Below, one piece after another: positions 1 to 12,300 of a DNA stretch of 64,000 bases (position 1 is the first letter of the stretch; every line of letters begins with the position of its first letter). This DNA comes from Loxodes magnus (Eukaryota > Ciliophora > Karyorelictea > Loxodida > Loxodidae), in the NCBI GenBank assembly GCA_946699065.1, contig CAMPDV010000309.1, forward strand, positions 1 through 64,000, written 5' to 3'. Both the position numbers and the translations under genes were made by a program. The notes beneath the pieces are model-generated. The model was not told where the DNA came from. It saw only the letters and a list, made by a program, of their open reading frames with translations, and did no database searches.

Positions 1-283
1 TTTAAATAATGAACTTTTAAATTATTAAGTTTATGAAGTTTTCAGATACTTAACTTTTGATTAAAGTTAAACTTGATTTAGCTTGCTATATAGCAAACAA
101 TAAAACTAAAAGTTATATAATTACTTGGAGTAAATCACTATTAAAATAAGGGATAATAGCATCTTAATAATGTTTATATTTATACATCACATAAAATTAT
201 AAATAACTAGCTAATATAATCTATCAATATTTTAGCTTTGATACAATTCTATAATTTTAAAATAGCAAAATTAAATTGTAAGG
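1..283. other. AT-rich spacer
   Basis: Low-complexity A+T sequence with no motif, RNA gene or convincing codon pattern. It ends at the left target-site duplication of the first zinc-knuckle element. Confidence 0.6.
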
Positions 284-303
284 ATATATAACTATAAAAT
301 ATA

Positions 304-1240
304 ATAATAATAATTAAATTAAGTTTGGCAATCTTGGAGCAATTTCACCCCTTCCTGCCGATCGCCGGATTGCTCCGGGATTATATAAAAATGTTTAAAA
401 ATTTGATATCTCTCTCTCTCACTTGGTCTTATTGTCTTCGGTTTCATCTTTCATTCTGTTCTGATTTCTTTCTATAGATCTTGCCAAGCTCATTCATATA
501 AAGTCTTTCTCTATCTCTTCTCTATTACAGTTGATGCTTTTTCCTTTATTACGCTTGTAATTTTCTTTGCTTTGTTCAGTATTAATTCTTGAAACTTGGG
601 AATTTCTTGCATCTTCTTCATAAATGTTCTCCCGAATTACAATAATAACATCTTTTCTGAATTCTTTTAGGTTTTCTTATTTCCTCCTTCTCGATCATCA
701 TTGGATCACTTCTTTGCTCATTTTACTCTATTTGTCGTTGCAGTTTCTCTTCTATTTTTTCAAGTCTATTGTCCAGTTCTGTCTGTTTCTGAAGCTAATT
801 TTGGGATTAGCTTCTCTGATCTTGTGATATGTTCCAAAAAGCGCTTAGTTCTCTTTCCTAGGACATGAGTTTTGATTCTATTCCTTCTGCTAGGTTAAAC
901 TGTTGCATTAGCTTCTCATTGTCCTTCTTTAGCTTCTTGATCTCTTTCTGGAGATTTAGTACTACTTTGATGAGCTATTCCATGCTCATCTGGCCAGAAG
1001 GATTAAATTCTGATACCTCCTGTGCAAAGCAGACTTCGTCTGCTTTCTGGGTTTCTCCTGAGACGTATTGCATGGGTGATTTTCTTAGATTACATCTGTT
1101 CTTCTTGAACCTATGTTCCTGATTATTAAGAAAAAGGTTAGGATTAAGTAAAAGAAGACTGACTGAGAGTGGCTTCTGGTTTCCTCTCCTTCTTGGAGGT
1201 GGTGTAGAAACCTTTTTTGAAGCCTTCCATTTTTTAATTT
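304..1240 (-). mobile_element. Zinc-knuckle element, copy 1, with 20-bp target-site duplication
   Basis: A 937-bp insertion on the minus strand, clearly richer in G+C than its surroundings. It is bracketed by a perfect 20-bp direct repeat ATATATAACTATAAAATATA at 284-303 and 1241-1260. Its 3' end, on the plus-strand left, carries an (ATT)n tail. A long variable target duplication, a simple-repeat 3' tail and no terminal repeats are the marks of target-primed (non-LTR) retrotransposition. Three related copies lie at 1789, 14961 and 28371. No reverse transcriptase is encoded, so the element is inferred to be mobilised in trans. Confidence 0.85.
345..1073 (-). CDS. Coiled-coil plus CCHC zinc-knuckle protein (copy 1)
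   Basis: This reads as 242 residues with UAA/UAG=Gln and UGA=Trp, ending at UGA 347-345. The first half is a charged heptad-like coiled coil containing FNPSGQMSMEQLI. It is followed by a perfect CCHC knuckle, CYYCNSGEHLWRRC, whose Trp is a UGA codon. Downstream is a basic tail with LYMNELGKIYRKK. The same order is seen in copies 2 and 3, where another UGA of this copy (QYWTK) is UGG. The element also starts with an ATG at about 1230 whose first 40 codons resemble the starts of copies 2 and 3 but lie in another frame, so the true start is unsettled. The likely role is nucleic-acid binding, as in Gag or LINE ORF1 proteins; that is inference. Confidence 0.65.
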
Positions 1241-1773
1241 ATATATAACTATAAAATATATAATATCAAATAAAAAATATTTTCTTTATAAAATATTAAA
1301 CTTGCTCTATATTAACTTTAAATCAGTTAAGATTTTATAGCTTGCAAACTTTTAAGCAAATTTACAGCCATAAAATAATTTAGTTGATATTGTTAGAGAA
1401 TGCACTTAATTTAGAACTATACCTGCAAATGATTATGAATTTAAATAAAAGTGCTAATTCTTATATTTTAGTAGATTTCATTATTTCTAATATCTTTTAT
1501 CATTATAAATTAAACTACCAAAGCTATTTTCTCCTTTAAGTTTAGGCTTAAAAAAGGAAGCTAATATTTGTAAATATAGCTATTTCTAGGTATACTTATA
1601 CTAAAAGAAATTATTTTTATTGTCCTAAGACTTTTATTACAGAATAGCAATCTTAAGCTATTTTATTAAATTTGATAGATAACTAATAAGCTTTGCTTTT
1701 AATTTTATGAAGAGCTTCACTAAAGATATAGATAAATAAAACTTATTAGCTTATTAAAATTAAAAAAGATTCA

Positions 1774-1788
1774 AGAATCCTTAATCAC
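1774..1788. repeat. Target-site duplication, left copy
   Basis: AGAATCCTTAATCAC here is repeated exactly at 3302-3316, bracketing the composite insertion. The equivalent place in unit 2 (about 20120-20150) has a single related sequence and no insertion. Confidence 0.85.
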
Positions 1789-2036
1789 ATAAAAAGAATG
1801 GATGAAAGTTTCAAGTCAGGCTTCTACACCACCTCTTCCTAAGCCAAAAAGGAAGGGAGGAAGCAAGAAGCTAAGTTTTAATAATCTAATAATCTTCTCT
1901 ATCACAACCTTAACCAACACTGAACTAACAACTTGGAATCTAATAAAACGAACGAAAGCCAACCTTGAAGAATATACACACGGAAACTCCAACCTCAAGC
2001 GAGAAACCGAGGAAACAGATGAAGTCTGTTCTGCAT

Positions 2037-2708
2037 ATGGAGGTCTCAGAGTTCAATCCTTCTGGCCAGATGAGCATGGAGTAGCTCATCAAAGTGGTAC
2101 TGAACCTCCAGGAAGAGGTCAAGAGATTGAAGAAGGACAATGATATGCTGATGGCAAAGCTAGACTTAGCAGAAGGAATTTATTCAAGACTTATGTCCTA
2201 GGAAAAAGATCTTAACGCCTTTTGGAATATCTCACAAAGTCAGACTAACGAATCCTAAAATTAGCTTTAGAAACAGACTGAACTGGATAACAGACTCGGA
2301 AAAGTAGAAGAGAAATTGTAAACTTTTAAGAAAGAGTAAAGCGAAACTGGAGCTATACAAATGGAAATCGAAGCCTAGAAAGAGCAAACAAATCAAGGAA
2401 AATAATTAAAAATAAAAAAGAAATGTTTCTGCTGTGGAAGCGTATGACATTTTTATCGGAAGTGTTAGAAATTCTAATAGAAAAAAAGAAACTATTGGAT
2501 AAAAGAACAACAAAAGAAGAAAAAGGAAGAAGTAAAAATGAAAAGAATGTATTGCAACCCGGATGGTTCAATATACAAGATTAAGATGGAACCATATCAA
2601 GTAAAAGGAAGGAAAACCTGGAGAAACCCGAGTTCCCAATCTCGCTAAAATTGGACGTCCCAAAGATTTATATTTAACAGCAGGGAACCCGAACTGCTGT
2701 CCTCCTGA
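2037..2708 (+). pseudogene. Coiled-coil plus CCHC zinc-knuckle protein (copy 2, frame-shifted)
   Basis: The frame from ATG 2037 to UGA 2706-2708 encodes 223 residues: FNPSGQMSMEQL, a long coiled coil, the CCHC knuckle CFCCGSVWHFYRKC (Trp as UGA) and a tail with MYCNPDGSIYKIK. Upstream coding from ATG 1802 is in a different frame. Compared with copy 1, one extra base lies just before 2043, where copy 2 has TATGGAGG and copy 1 has CAGGAGG. The copy is therefore probably dead unless initiation at 2037 is used. Most of the protein remains alignable to copy 1. Confidence 0.6.
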
Positions 2709-2768
2709 CGGGGTTAGAAATCCTTAAAATGGAAAGCTCAAAATTAATATTATTATTATATAATAATT

Positions 2769-3290
2769 TTTAAAACCGCCATAGTTGTTCGAAGGTTTAC
2801 AAAAAGGTCGTCTTCATCAGAGGTTGGGGAAGTTAAGTACCCATAATCGACTTTATGTCTTCCTCTGGTTTGGTTTGGCCTCGAGACATAAGATTCTTTT
2901 ACCTTCGACACTGGCTTGACTTGGCTTCGTTTATTTTTAATACTGGAACGAATAAGAAATAATATTGCGAGCTTCGTCAGAGGTGGGGAATTTAAGTACC
3001 CATAATTGACACATGTCGTGCTCTGCTTTGGTGATGCAATGAGACACAATCCTGCCATGTCCTTGGACCTCCAGCAAGTATTAAAGATTACGAGTATTCT
3101 AAAATTATATCAGTATTGAACATTTTTATCAGTACTGAATAATTATACCAGTATTGAACAAGATTTATCAGTATCTGATAATTTTATCAGTAACAAACAT
3201 TCATGTCAGTATGAAACATTTTTTTTAAAGAGCTGCGCACCAATGAGAGTGCTACGCCCTCTATAATCAAATTTATTTATTTAATTATTT
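2769..3290. mobile_element. SINE-like dimeric repeat, nested copy
   Basis: About 520 bp nearly identical to 26078-26614. It holds two related arms: TCTTCATCAGAGGTTGGGGA near 2811 and CTTCGTCAGAGGTGGGGA near 2972, each followed by a GTACCCATAAT block and a GAGACA block. About seven degenerate ATCAGTATTGAACATTT repeats (3100-3215), a hairpin (3229-3262) and an ATTT-rich tail follow. No protein is needed to explain it. A minus-strand open frame of about 100 codons spans the arms in both copies, but its repeated NYGYL/DYGYL words come from the dimer. No clear polymerase III boxes were found. Confidence 0.7.
3229..3262. other. Conserved 3' hairpin of SINE-like repeat
   Basis: AGAG pairs with CTCT, and GCGCAC with GUG and CGC, around the loop CAAUGAGA. 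The same hairpin occurs at 26538-26571, and a looser version at about 14932-14957. It sits immediately before the simple-repeat tail, a position that fits recognition of the RNA 3' end by a reverse transcriptase (inference). Confidence 0.5.
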
Positions 3291-3316
3291 ATTATTATTT
3301 TAGAATCCTTAATCAC

Positions 3317-6257
3317 TTATACAGAAATGTTACCAAAGTTTATTGTTTCAATTATAAATTAATTCCTACTTGATGCAACTTTATCTTACTACTACAATTA
3401 TAAATAAGCATTTGAGAAATATAAATATAAGATAATAAAGTTTGGCAAAAGTACTTTAACTTAAAGCAAATTGATACTAAATCCAATTAATAATTTAAAT
3501 ACAATAATATATACCTAACACTTAGTAATTTATAATAGCATTTATATATCTTTATTTACTCATAGTTGCTTGTATTTAGTTAATTTAATCATATAAAATA
3601 ATTTCTCACTTTAAACCATTTTAAAGGTTTATTTCTATAAACTTTTGCTTTTATAATGATATCAAATTATCTAAGATATTTTTATATTTCTTCATTATTT
3701 TAGTCAAGATTCTTTTCTTAGCACAATTAAAGATTTATTATAAACTGCTTAGCTAATATTTTAGAAAGTCTTAGATTTAGAATCGAAAGTTTGCTAACTA
3801 AATAGACTTAAAAATAACAAATCCCAAAATTTAGAATCTAATGACCTTGAAAGTCTCATTAATTATTCTTATTATGCTTAAGAGCTATTACCTAGTCAAT
3901 ATACAGTATGCATTGATTCTAATAACAGAGCTTTTATAGTAATAACTTGAATTAAGATAAAATATCTTAATGTTTAAATTAACAGCTTAAGTGACTATAT
4001 GAACATTTTATAAATTAAAGAATTATAATAGAACTTTATTTTATGCAATTCCTTAAATTAGAAATAGTATAAGCTACGATGCTAGTGGTAAGCTTAAAGG
4101 TGGTTTATAAATAAAAAAGATTTTAATTTGGTAATAGTTACTTAATACTAATAGTTCAATTACTTAATTTTTATTTCTTCTTAATAATTATTTAAATATA
4201 GCTTTTCATTCTGATCTGTTAAATAGATTAATAATCTTACAATTTTAATTGTGCAATTCATAGTGGAATTTCTCATTAAGCAATATAAACTTCTAAGTAT
4301 AATTTTAAATAATAGTTATAAGAGAAACTCTATCTAAAATGTAGTAACTAAATAGTAATGCTAAATAATTAAGATAATTACATTAAGTTATAAGGTATAC
4401 AAGTGTATTGTCTGGATATTTCTCTATAAGTAAATTTAGAATATATTAAATGCTTATTTAGTTCTTTTCTGAGTTATCAATTCATCAATTCTTAAATTTA
4501 TTAACTTAAAGTTTAGAAATATGTCAATGGATTATAACTAAGGAGAGCGTCTCTAAGTTTTATAATTATAACCAGATTGTTTTCTTGAAATTACCCAGTT
4601 GATATGAACTCTAAGAGTTAATAATGCTTATACACTTTTAAAGAATAATAGCAATTCTTTTTAAATAGTCAAAAACTTAGCAAAAAGACTATTAATTTAG
4701 TTAGAAACTTCAAAATTTATAAAATAAATAGTTATAAGTCAAGTACCTAACTAATATCTTTATCTCTAAGCAACTTTTACTCTAAAGTTAAAAATAAGCC
4801 TAAACTATTAAATTATTATTCAAGTTTTGTTATTACAATCATTTTTAGGAAGGTTTATGCTTTAATATATAAAAACTTCAAACAATTATTTTTCTTTTAT
4901 TTATCTATAACTTTTTAAATTAGAAAGCAAGCTTTTCTTCATTTATTTGATTGCTTCATTTTAATTATTAATGCTAAGCAAAATAAGCTTTCTTAGAATC
5001 TTCATTTATCCTTGTAATCAAATCCTTTAAATTTTTACTAGCAAACGTTACAAAGCGAAAATGATGTATTAAAATTAAATAATTTATTCATTGAACTTTT
5101 TCCTTTAAGTCCGATATTAATTCTTGATTACTTGCCTTGGCAATTAATTCAAAATAGAATAAACATTTTTTCTTATTAAATCGATGAACTTTATCCATTC
5201 TAGCCTTTCACTTTTATTTTTATTTAATTTTGGTATTAAAATAAATAACTTATACCCTCTTAAAATAAAAGAAATATAATTGAGACTTGTTTATTTATAA
5301 TCTTAAATTATTGATTTTAAAGATTTTATTTTATAAGCATAATGACCATTTATGATAGATCATATTCTAGTTATTACTCTTATGCTTTTACTCTATTTTG
5401 TTGGATATTAATAATTATTAAAACTAAGATCACAACTTTCGAACTCTTTAAATAGAAAAAGCAAACATTTAACTTTTAGGTATTTCCTTAAAACTAGAAT
5501 TGAAAGATTATAAATTAACTAAAGCTTTATCTTTATTACTAAAACTAGAATAAAATATTTTAATTAGCTTTTTATTTGCTAAAGTTTAATATTATTAGAT
5601 GGCTAGTTAACGAAATGGTAAAGTTCCAATTTCTAAGTTTTTATAAGACTTTAAAGCGAAGTTAATAATGTGTAGGCTTTTAATTTTTCCCTTATTTTAT
5701 TTTCAAATCAACTTTTGTTTTCTACTTTTAATTTTTAGGTTTTTATTTTTAATATCTGATTTCTATTTTTCTTGTTGTCTAAAGCCTTCTACATGTATTT
5801 ATTATTGAAGAGTTTCTTTCTTTTTTGTACATTTTTATTATTTTGCTATAAAGAAAAATAAAGTTATTAATGTTAGTTCTTAAATCCTATGAACAAGGAA
5901 ATTTAATTAGACTTTTAAATTTATTTATTACCACATTTAAATTTATCTTTTGCTTTATTCTATCGATTCTTCCATTTATCTAATGCGACTTAATCTTTCT
6001 AAATAAAGGGAAACAAAACTAGTAATTGAAAACAATAAATAAAGTAATAGAACATTTATATATCTTAGAGAGAAGAAAGCTATTACCTATAATCTTTATT
6101 CATATAGATTGGATACCTTTCCATTTAATTTAATTCTTCATCGAAATATAGAATAAATAGAAATTAAATCAAATAATTGTTAAAGTAACTCTATTTAAGA
6201 CGTTTTATGCTTATTTCCTATATTTGTTTTAAGATGGCTTTGCAAGTCATTTGATAA
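3317..6257. other. AT-rich spacer of unit 1
   Basis: No gene supported. The stretch aligns loosely with about 20150-23160 of unit 2; shared words include CTTAGTAATT and TAGTTGCTTGTATT, and later GTACATTT with TAAAGAAAAA. Divergence is high, as expected for non-coding DNA. Confidence 0.5.
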
Positions 6258-9200
6258 ATGTCTCGAATGGAAGATTTTAAAGTCTCATCTTTACCACGAA
6301 AAATTAACCAAATTTTATCTCTGAGATTATAGAAGTTAATTCTTATGCTGGTAGTTTTAAGTTTGCCTTATGTAGTGGAATCACAATGTGAGTAAAATTA
6401 GTTCATTCAAGAATACAATTCTTCGCTATGCATGTCAGTTTGTCCTGAACAGTTCAATTGGGAAGTTACTTAAGAAGGAAAATGTAAATGTAAAGCAGGA
6501 TATTTTTGGCATAAACTTACATAAACATGCTAAAAATGCCAAATCGAAAACTGTGAAGAATGCGTTGCTTAATACTATTCAAACGATTAGCATACCGTTT
6601 ATTGTACGAAGTGCCTGTCTAAATTTTATCTACTAGGAAGATAATTCTCAAAATGCTTGTCTACATGTCCTTAAGACTATTAATAAAGTAATGGATAATG
6701 CGCGTGTCCATCTAGATAATATAGTTTTGACTGAAGCTTGAAATGTTTCAATTGTTCTGAAATTCATTAAGAATGCCTTAATTGCTATTTAGAGTTAGAA
6801 AAATAACTTCTGTAATGCTAAGATTGTACTGAAAATTTCGTAAAAGTATCAGGAACTTGCGAAGAATAATAATCTTTCATCTGTCCTTTTAACTAATATA
6901 TTTATAAATATTCGAATACCATAACTAGCTGTAAATGATGTGTTAATGACTGTGGCAAAATTAAAGAATGCGAATATAACAAAACATGCTTTTGTAATAA
7001 TTATAACTATTTCGATGAGTCTTCTGGAAATTGAAGCTGCGTTGGTTAATGTCCATCTAATTATTAACCTAAATGAAATTATGCTGGAAATAGAATATGC
7101 GTAAAATAAGGCAGCTATTTAAACTATTATAATAATGGATTTTTAAAAGATTGCTCAATAATAAAAGGCTTTTGAAATGTTAATTAGGTTTGCAGATGTA
7201 ATTAAACGGGCTATATTTATGATGTGTCAACCAACTCATGTATCAAGTAATGCCAAAAAGATGGGTATACTAATGTGTAAGGGACCTGCTATTCATGCAA
7301 TAATACGTTACTAGACTGTTAAATATGTGACAATAGATGAGGATGCAATAATTGCAGTTCAAACAGCAATTTGCAAGGTATCTACTGCTAATGCAATGAA
7401 AACTATTGTGAAAATATGTTTTATGAATGTGTATAATGTAAAGAAATTCCTAACTGCAAAAAATACAACAGGGGATTATGTACAATGTGTTAGGAGGGAT
7501 TCTTCTTAGCATACAACTTAACTTGCATCAAAATATCAAAAATAAAGGAAGGTTGTCTATCTGGAGATTACGGAAGCACAAATATTAACTATGAGCCATC
7601 TTGTTCAAAATGTGCTGATAATTATATATTATGTAACAATTCTTGCATTTAGAAAGGATAAAAATGCCTAGATTAGGATAGAAATACTTATTTCCAAGAT
7701 AATGATAATGATGATATTCACCAGCCTTGCTTTTTCTCTATTCCATATTGCAAATATTGTGAAAACTCCTAATGTTTAGAATGTTTTGAAAATTATACTG
7801 TGTAAGCTGATGGCTAATGCATTGAAGGTGCAAAAAAATGCAATGTAAACAATAACGAAGAACAATAAAATAATACAAACAATAACGAAGAAGAATGTTA
7901 AGAAGGATTTTATCTCTAAAGTGGTGAATGTAAAGAACTTTAAAATAAGGAAGAAAAGAAATGAGATGCAGTTCCTAAGAATCTTGATGACTTAAATTTA
8001 ACAAGCTAACAAAAAAAATTTATTTAGGATACCTAAAGGATTTCTTTATCTCTTATGTCTGCTACTGCAGCTGTTGGGTATACTTCCTTAGCTATAAGTT
8101 CTGGATAAGCTGGTTCTTGCTAATAATTTTGGGTTGCTTAATGTTTCAATGAAATTATAAAATGTACCGGCTTTATCACAGTTATGATGCCTAATGCTTT
8201 ATAAGCTCTTTATCTAGTATATGTTGATATTTAGCAAAAAGGTCTAGATTTTCTCGGAATTGATTTTAACTCTCATTAAGATTCCTAAACTTAAATACGA
8301 TACAACTTATAAATCTAAAGCATCAATTCTGCTTCTCTTCTTGCAAATGGAATTGCCTAACTTTTTGATATAACACTGTGTGGAATTCTTTTCTATATAA
8401 TATGGCAATTAAAAAATGCTGAAGTAATTTTGATAAATTATTTCAAAAATTTATATAGAAGCTATAGATACTCAGCCTTTATAAGACTAGGCATGAATAT
8501 ATCGCTAGGGTTGATGACTTCAGTTTTCCTTTAAATTAGATTTTCAAGTTTAGAAAACCTTTACGTTTCAATGAACGTTTTCGTTGCTTATTTCTTTTTA
8601 GTAAGTTCTAAAATACAGTTTCTGATGATATGGTTTTGCTATATAGTGATAATTAAAATAAAGTAATATCACAAAATAGAATAAAATGATTTAAAGTCTT
8701 AAATAGTAAACTAATCAAACTTAAAGCTTAAAAAGGCTATTTTACGCAAATATAGCAGTTTATTTTGCGAACTTAAAGAGGCTAACTCTATTTACAATCT
8801 ATTCTTCTATGCATTCTTCTTTATTAGAAGAGTAATTTTAGCCTTTATAATGATAATGTGCTAAGAGTATCCAGAGCTCTAAATTTCTTTAAGTTCCTTT
8901 TAATAGTTTGTATGAATTAGCTATTTACTTAAATTTAGACCTTTAAAGGATAAAGTCATACTAACTATAAGCATTATAAATGAAGTTTGGGTTTTAATTT
9001 TAATCCTTTTGCTTTCATTTTATGTAAATAAATACCCTGAGAAACTAGAAGACCTCGCATTTGCAATAGTGATAATCACCATGATAATTTCTTTATTAAA
9101 TTATCTCTTTGCCTTTACTCTAATTATCTATAATTTCATAAAGGAGAGAAGAGCTTTAAAAGTAAGAGACTAAACATAGCAAGTTATATAAGATTAAAAC

Positions 9201-9350
9201 TTATTTTAAGCTTAAGTTTTAAATCAAGAAACATAAAGAAGTGATAGAAAGCAAATAGATAAATCAGAAACAAAAGAAACTTTAGTCTAATAGAACAATT
9301 CTACTTTTATCTAGGAATCTCAAGTTGACAAAGGAATACAAGGAAGCTGA
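6258..9350 (+). CDS. Large cysteine-rich repeat membrane protein (intact copy)
   Basis: This is one 1030-codon frame with UAA/UAG=Gln and UGA=Trp, ending at UGA 9348-9350. The start is ATG 6258 (another at 6267). A hydrophobic stretch LILMLVVLSLPYVV at about residues 30-43 looks like a signal peptide. Residues 45-560 are dense in CxxC and CxCxxG motifs of the growth-factor-receptor/furin-like type (for example CKCKAGYFW, CQKCQIENCEEC). From about residue 597 the chain turns hydrophobic with at least six membrane segments (AFFFIRRVILAFIMIMC, VWVLILILLLSFYV), then a polar Gln-rich tail. Such proteins form large surface/TRP-like families in ciliates (family knowledge); the role is unknown. A GTAAGT...ACAG stretch of 18 nt inside the membrane region could be an in-frame intron. 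Confidence 0.75.
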
Positions 9351-12300
9351 TGAGTTAACATACATAAATTTAAGCAATTTACCTATATCAATTATTTATT
9401 ATTTTAAAACTTTTATTTACAAATTCTGAAATAATCCATAAGTAAATATATTGCTTAGTCAATGATTGAAGAGAGCAATAAAAAAATCAGAATGCTTCTT
9501 AAATTTAAATAAAAATTTAGAATTAATTATTTTTTTTATTTATTATAGATTTTAATTATCACAATAAAGCAATAGTAAGTCTAATTGTGTGCTTATATTA
9601 GTTCTCTCTTTTATTTAATACTCTTTTATTTTTATAATCTATTTAGATAGTTCTTTATACTCTATTTGGTTGTATTTTTCATGAACAATTTCTTAAGAAT
9701 AAGTTATAATTTCATTTTTTTTGCTTATATGACTTATCATCCTGAGAGGAATTATTTCATATAAGTTTTCAAATTTTTATTCTCTTTCTGCTCAATACAA
9801 TAAAAAGACTTAAACCTTTTAAATTATTTTATTTAAAAGAAGTCCTTAATACCTAAAGTTTATTGTCATTATTGTGAAATAATATATATAAAGACTTTCT
9901 TCTTAATCTATCTAACTAAGGATAAATATAATAATAATATTAGCATCCATTAATTAAATTATGAGATATATTTTTAAGTTTATTTCTTTAATTATTTCCT
10001 CTAACTTATTTAGTCTTTATCAGTATAGTGCTTAGTTATTTATCTTTTCCTTGTTATTTATTTATTAAGCAAAGCTTAGTTTTAAAATTTATTTTTTACT
10101 AAGTAATTATTCTGAAGATTTATGAAATGTTGATGATAAATAGCTACATTTATTAGATATACTCTTTAGATTAAATTTTAGATAATTATAAAGTTAAAGC
10201 CAATAATAAAAAGTTTGATATTTTAGAGATTATAAAATCTATTTATTTTAGTTAATAAAGCCTTTTTAATAATTTAGATGTTTATCACATACTAAGTTAA
10301 TAATTATCAACAATTACTAAAAATTATTAAAGAAACCTAAATTTAGTTTTACTATTAAATTAAGATATAATGCTTACTTCAGAGACTAAAGAATAATACA
10401 TTACAAAATTAGAGTTTAAGGATTAAAACTTATTTCAATTCTATCAGAACTTAAAAGATAATTATGCTTTCAAATTTTAAGTTTTTTAACTATAAAATTA
10501 TATAATTTGCTTTAAGATTTAATGTAAATTGCTATTTATTGGTAATAGTTATTTTTAACTTTACTAAGTTCTCTTTACTAAATAACTTTATCTAAACCAA
10601 TTTTTATTTTAATATCTATTTATTAAATTTATTTTTATATTTTTATATTCTTATATTAATAGTCCTTTTAAATAGTTCCTTGAAACCTTCTTTCTTCTTA
10701 AAGAATTGCTAGCTAAATTTTAAATTTTTAACTTTTTCTAATTTTAAATTTTTTAATTAGATTCCCTTAAATAAAACAAAAAGCATAATAAAATGTAGAC
10801 TAATTTAATATCTTAAAGGCTTGATAATCATTTTGGACTGATTCAAATTTTTTAATTTTAGAAACTAAGATTTTAAAGCATAAATTAGATTTAAGAAAAA
10901 TTTAAATTAAAAAATTATAAAATAATAAATAAAAGTGGAAAAGCGAAGCTTAATTTAATGAAGAATATTTCTTTTTAAATAAGCAATGTCAATGATATTA
11001 AGATTTTATCATAAAATTTTATAAAAAAATTCTTTTAATTTTATTTATTTAGTTTTTATTGATTATTGTTTATTTTTAATTTTAAGATAGAGGAGTATTT
11101 TATTAAATTTAAGATTTAATTTCTTTTATGAATGATTATTAAGACTTACAATGAAATATTTGCGTAAAATTTGACTTACAACTGTTCAAGTTTATAGATT
11201 TGCAAAACTTGGTTTGAAAATATAGGTATTTAATTTTATAATTAATAAGATAAAATGTTAGGAATTTGATAAATAATGATAAAATGCTTTAATAAAGTAA
11301 TAGCTATACATACTTCTGCATTTTAAATAAAATGATAAAGAATTTAAATTTTCTAGTTATTTTCTTAAATATAAATTAATTTATACTTAAATGATTTTAG
11401 AGAATTTTATATCCTATATTTTTTATAATTAATTTCTTAGATATTTTCTTCTTTTAAGTTAGATATCTATTTAGCTTTTCATACAAAATATCTCTATGTT
11501 TGGTATTAATTAATAATGATTTTTTTTTAATTTATCATAAATTTAAAATCTAAGAATCTATTTTCTATTAGAGTTTAGATTAATTTTTATAATAATTAAT
11601 TAAATCTAATTTAATGTATTTTTATGAGGGAAAAAAACTTAGTTTTAGGAAAGTCTTTCTTTAGTATGGGTAAATCCTTGCAATAGAGAAATTATTAATT
11701 TTAAAGTTTATTTAATTCAAAAATAATTGATTTTATCAAAATTCTATTAAATTTCCTATTTTTCATGATAGTTAGAATCTATTTTTCATAATATTTTGCC
11801 TTTATATATTCATTGATTCTAATTTATATACTTTACTTATAGTTGTATAATTATATAATATCCTTCATTAGTTAATTATTATTATTTAAAATATTATAAT
11901 TTTCAAGTATTTTAAGTGTAATTTATTTAAGACTTATTATAGTTTTAAGAGGAAAGTGCTTATTTGAGGGATTATTTCTAACTAACTAAGTAAACATCTT
12001 TTTATAATTATTCTAAATAAAGGCATTTATATCTAAATACGAAATTAACTAATAATAAATATTTAATTAAAATAATAAGATCTATTGATTATGCAATACT
12101 AAGAAGATTTAAATCTATTTAATATATAATGAATAAGCAAAAATAGTAATTATGCTTAGAAATCTTTAATTATTTCTAAATGTTTTATATCTTGTAGTTT
12201 ATTTCTGCTTTACTATATTTAAAGCTTTTTATATATTTTTATTAATCAAATACAGCATTTAATCCTTTAAAAATTAAATATTTTTAATTCTTAAAATTCT

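Larger units (their letters stand above)
1789..3301 (+). mobile_element. Zinc-knuckle element, copy 2, with nested SINE-like repeat
   Basis: A 1513-bp composite insertion between perfect 15-bp direct repeats (1774-1788 and 3302-3316). The first 970 bp are a zinc-knuckle element ending in an (ATT)n tail near 2745-2765. A SINE-like repeat of about 530 bp follows, also found alone at 26078. After it, ATT-rich tail sequence resumes before the right duplication. The simplest reading is that the SINE-like repeat landed in the tail of the earlier insertion. The 5' end (ATAAAAAGAATGGATG) resembles those of copies 1 and 3. Confidence 0.8.

Noticed and set aside
624-1122. Plus-strand open frames at 624-827 and 865-1122
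   Set aside because: Antisense to the coiled-coil/zinc-knuckle ORF on the minus strand, which is supported by three related copies.
2756-3058. Minus-strand open frame of about 100 codons, repeated at 26053-26367
   Set aside because: It lies inside the SINE-like repeat, its repeated words (NYGYL, DYGYL) simply reflect the two DNA arms, and it carries no motif.
3100-3215. ATCAGTATTGAAC-type repeats as a satellite array
   Set aside because: Only about seven degenerate units, always in the same place in the SINE-like repeat; an internal part of that element.
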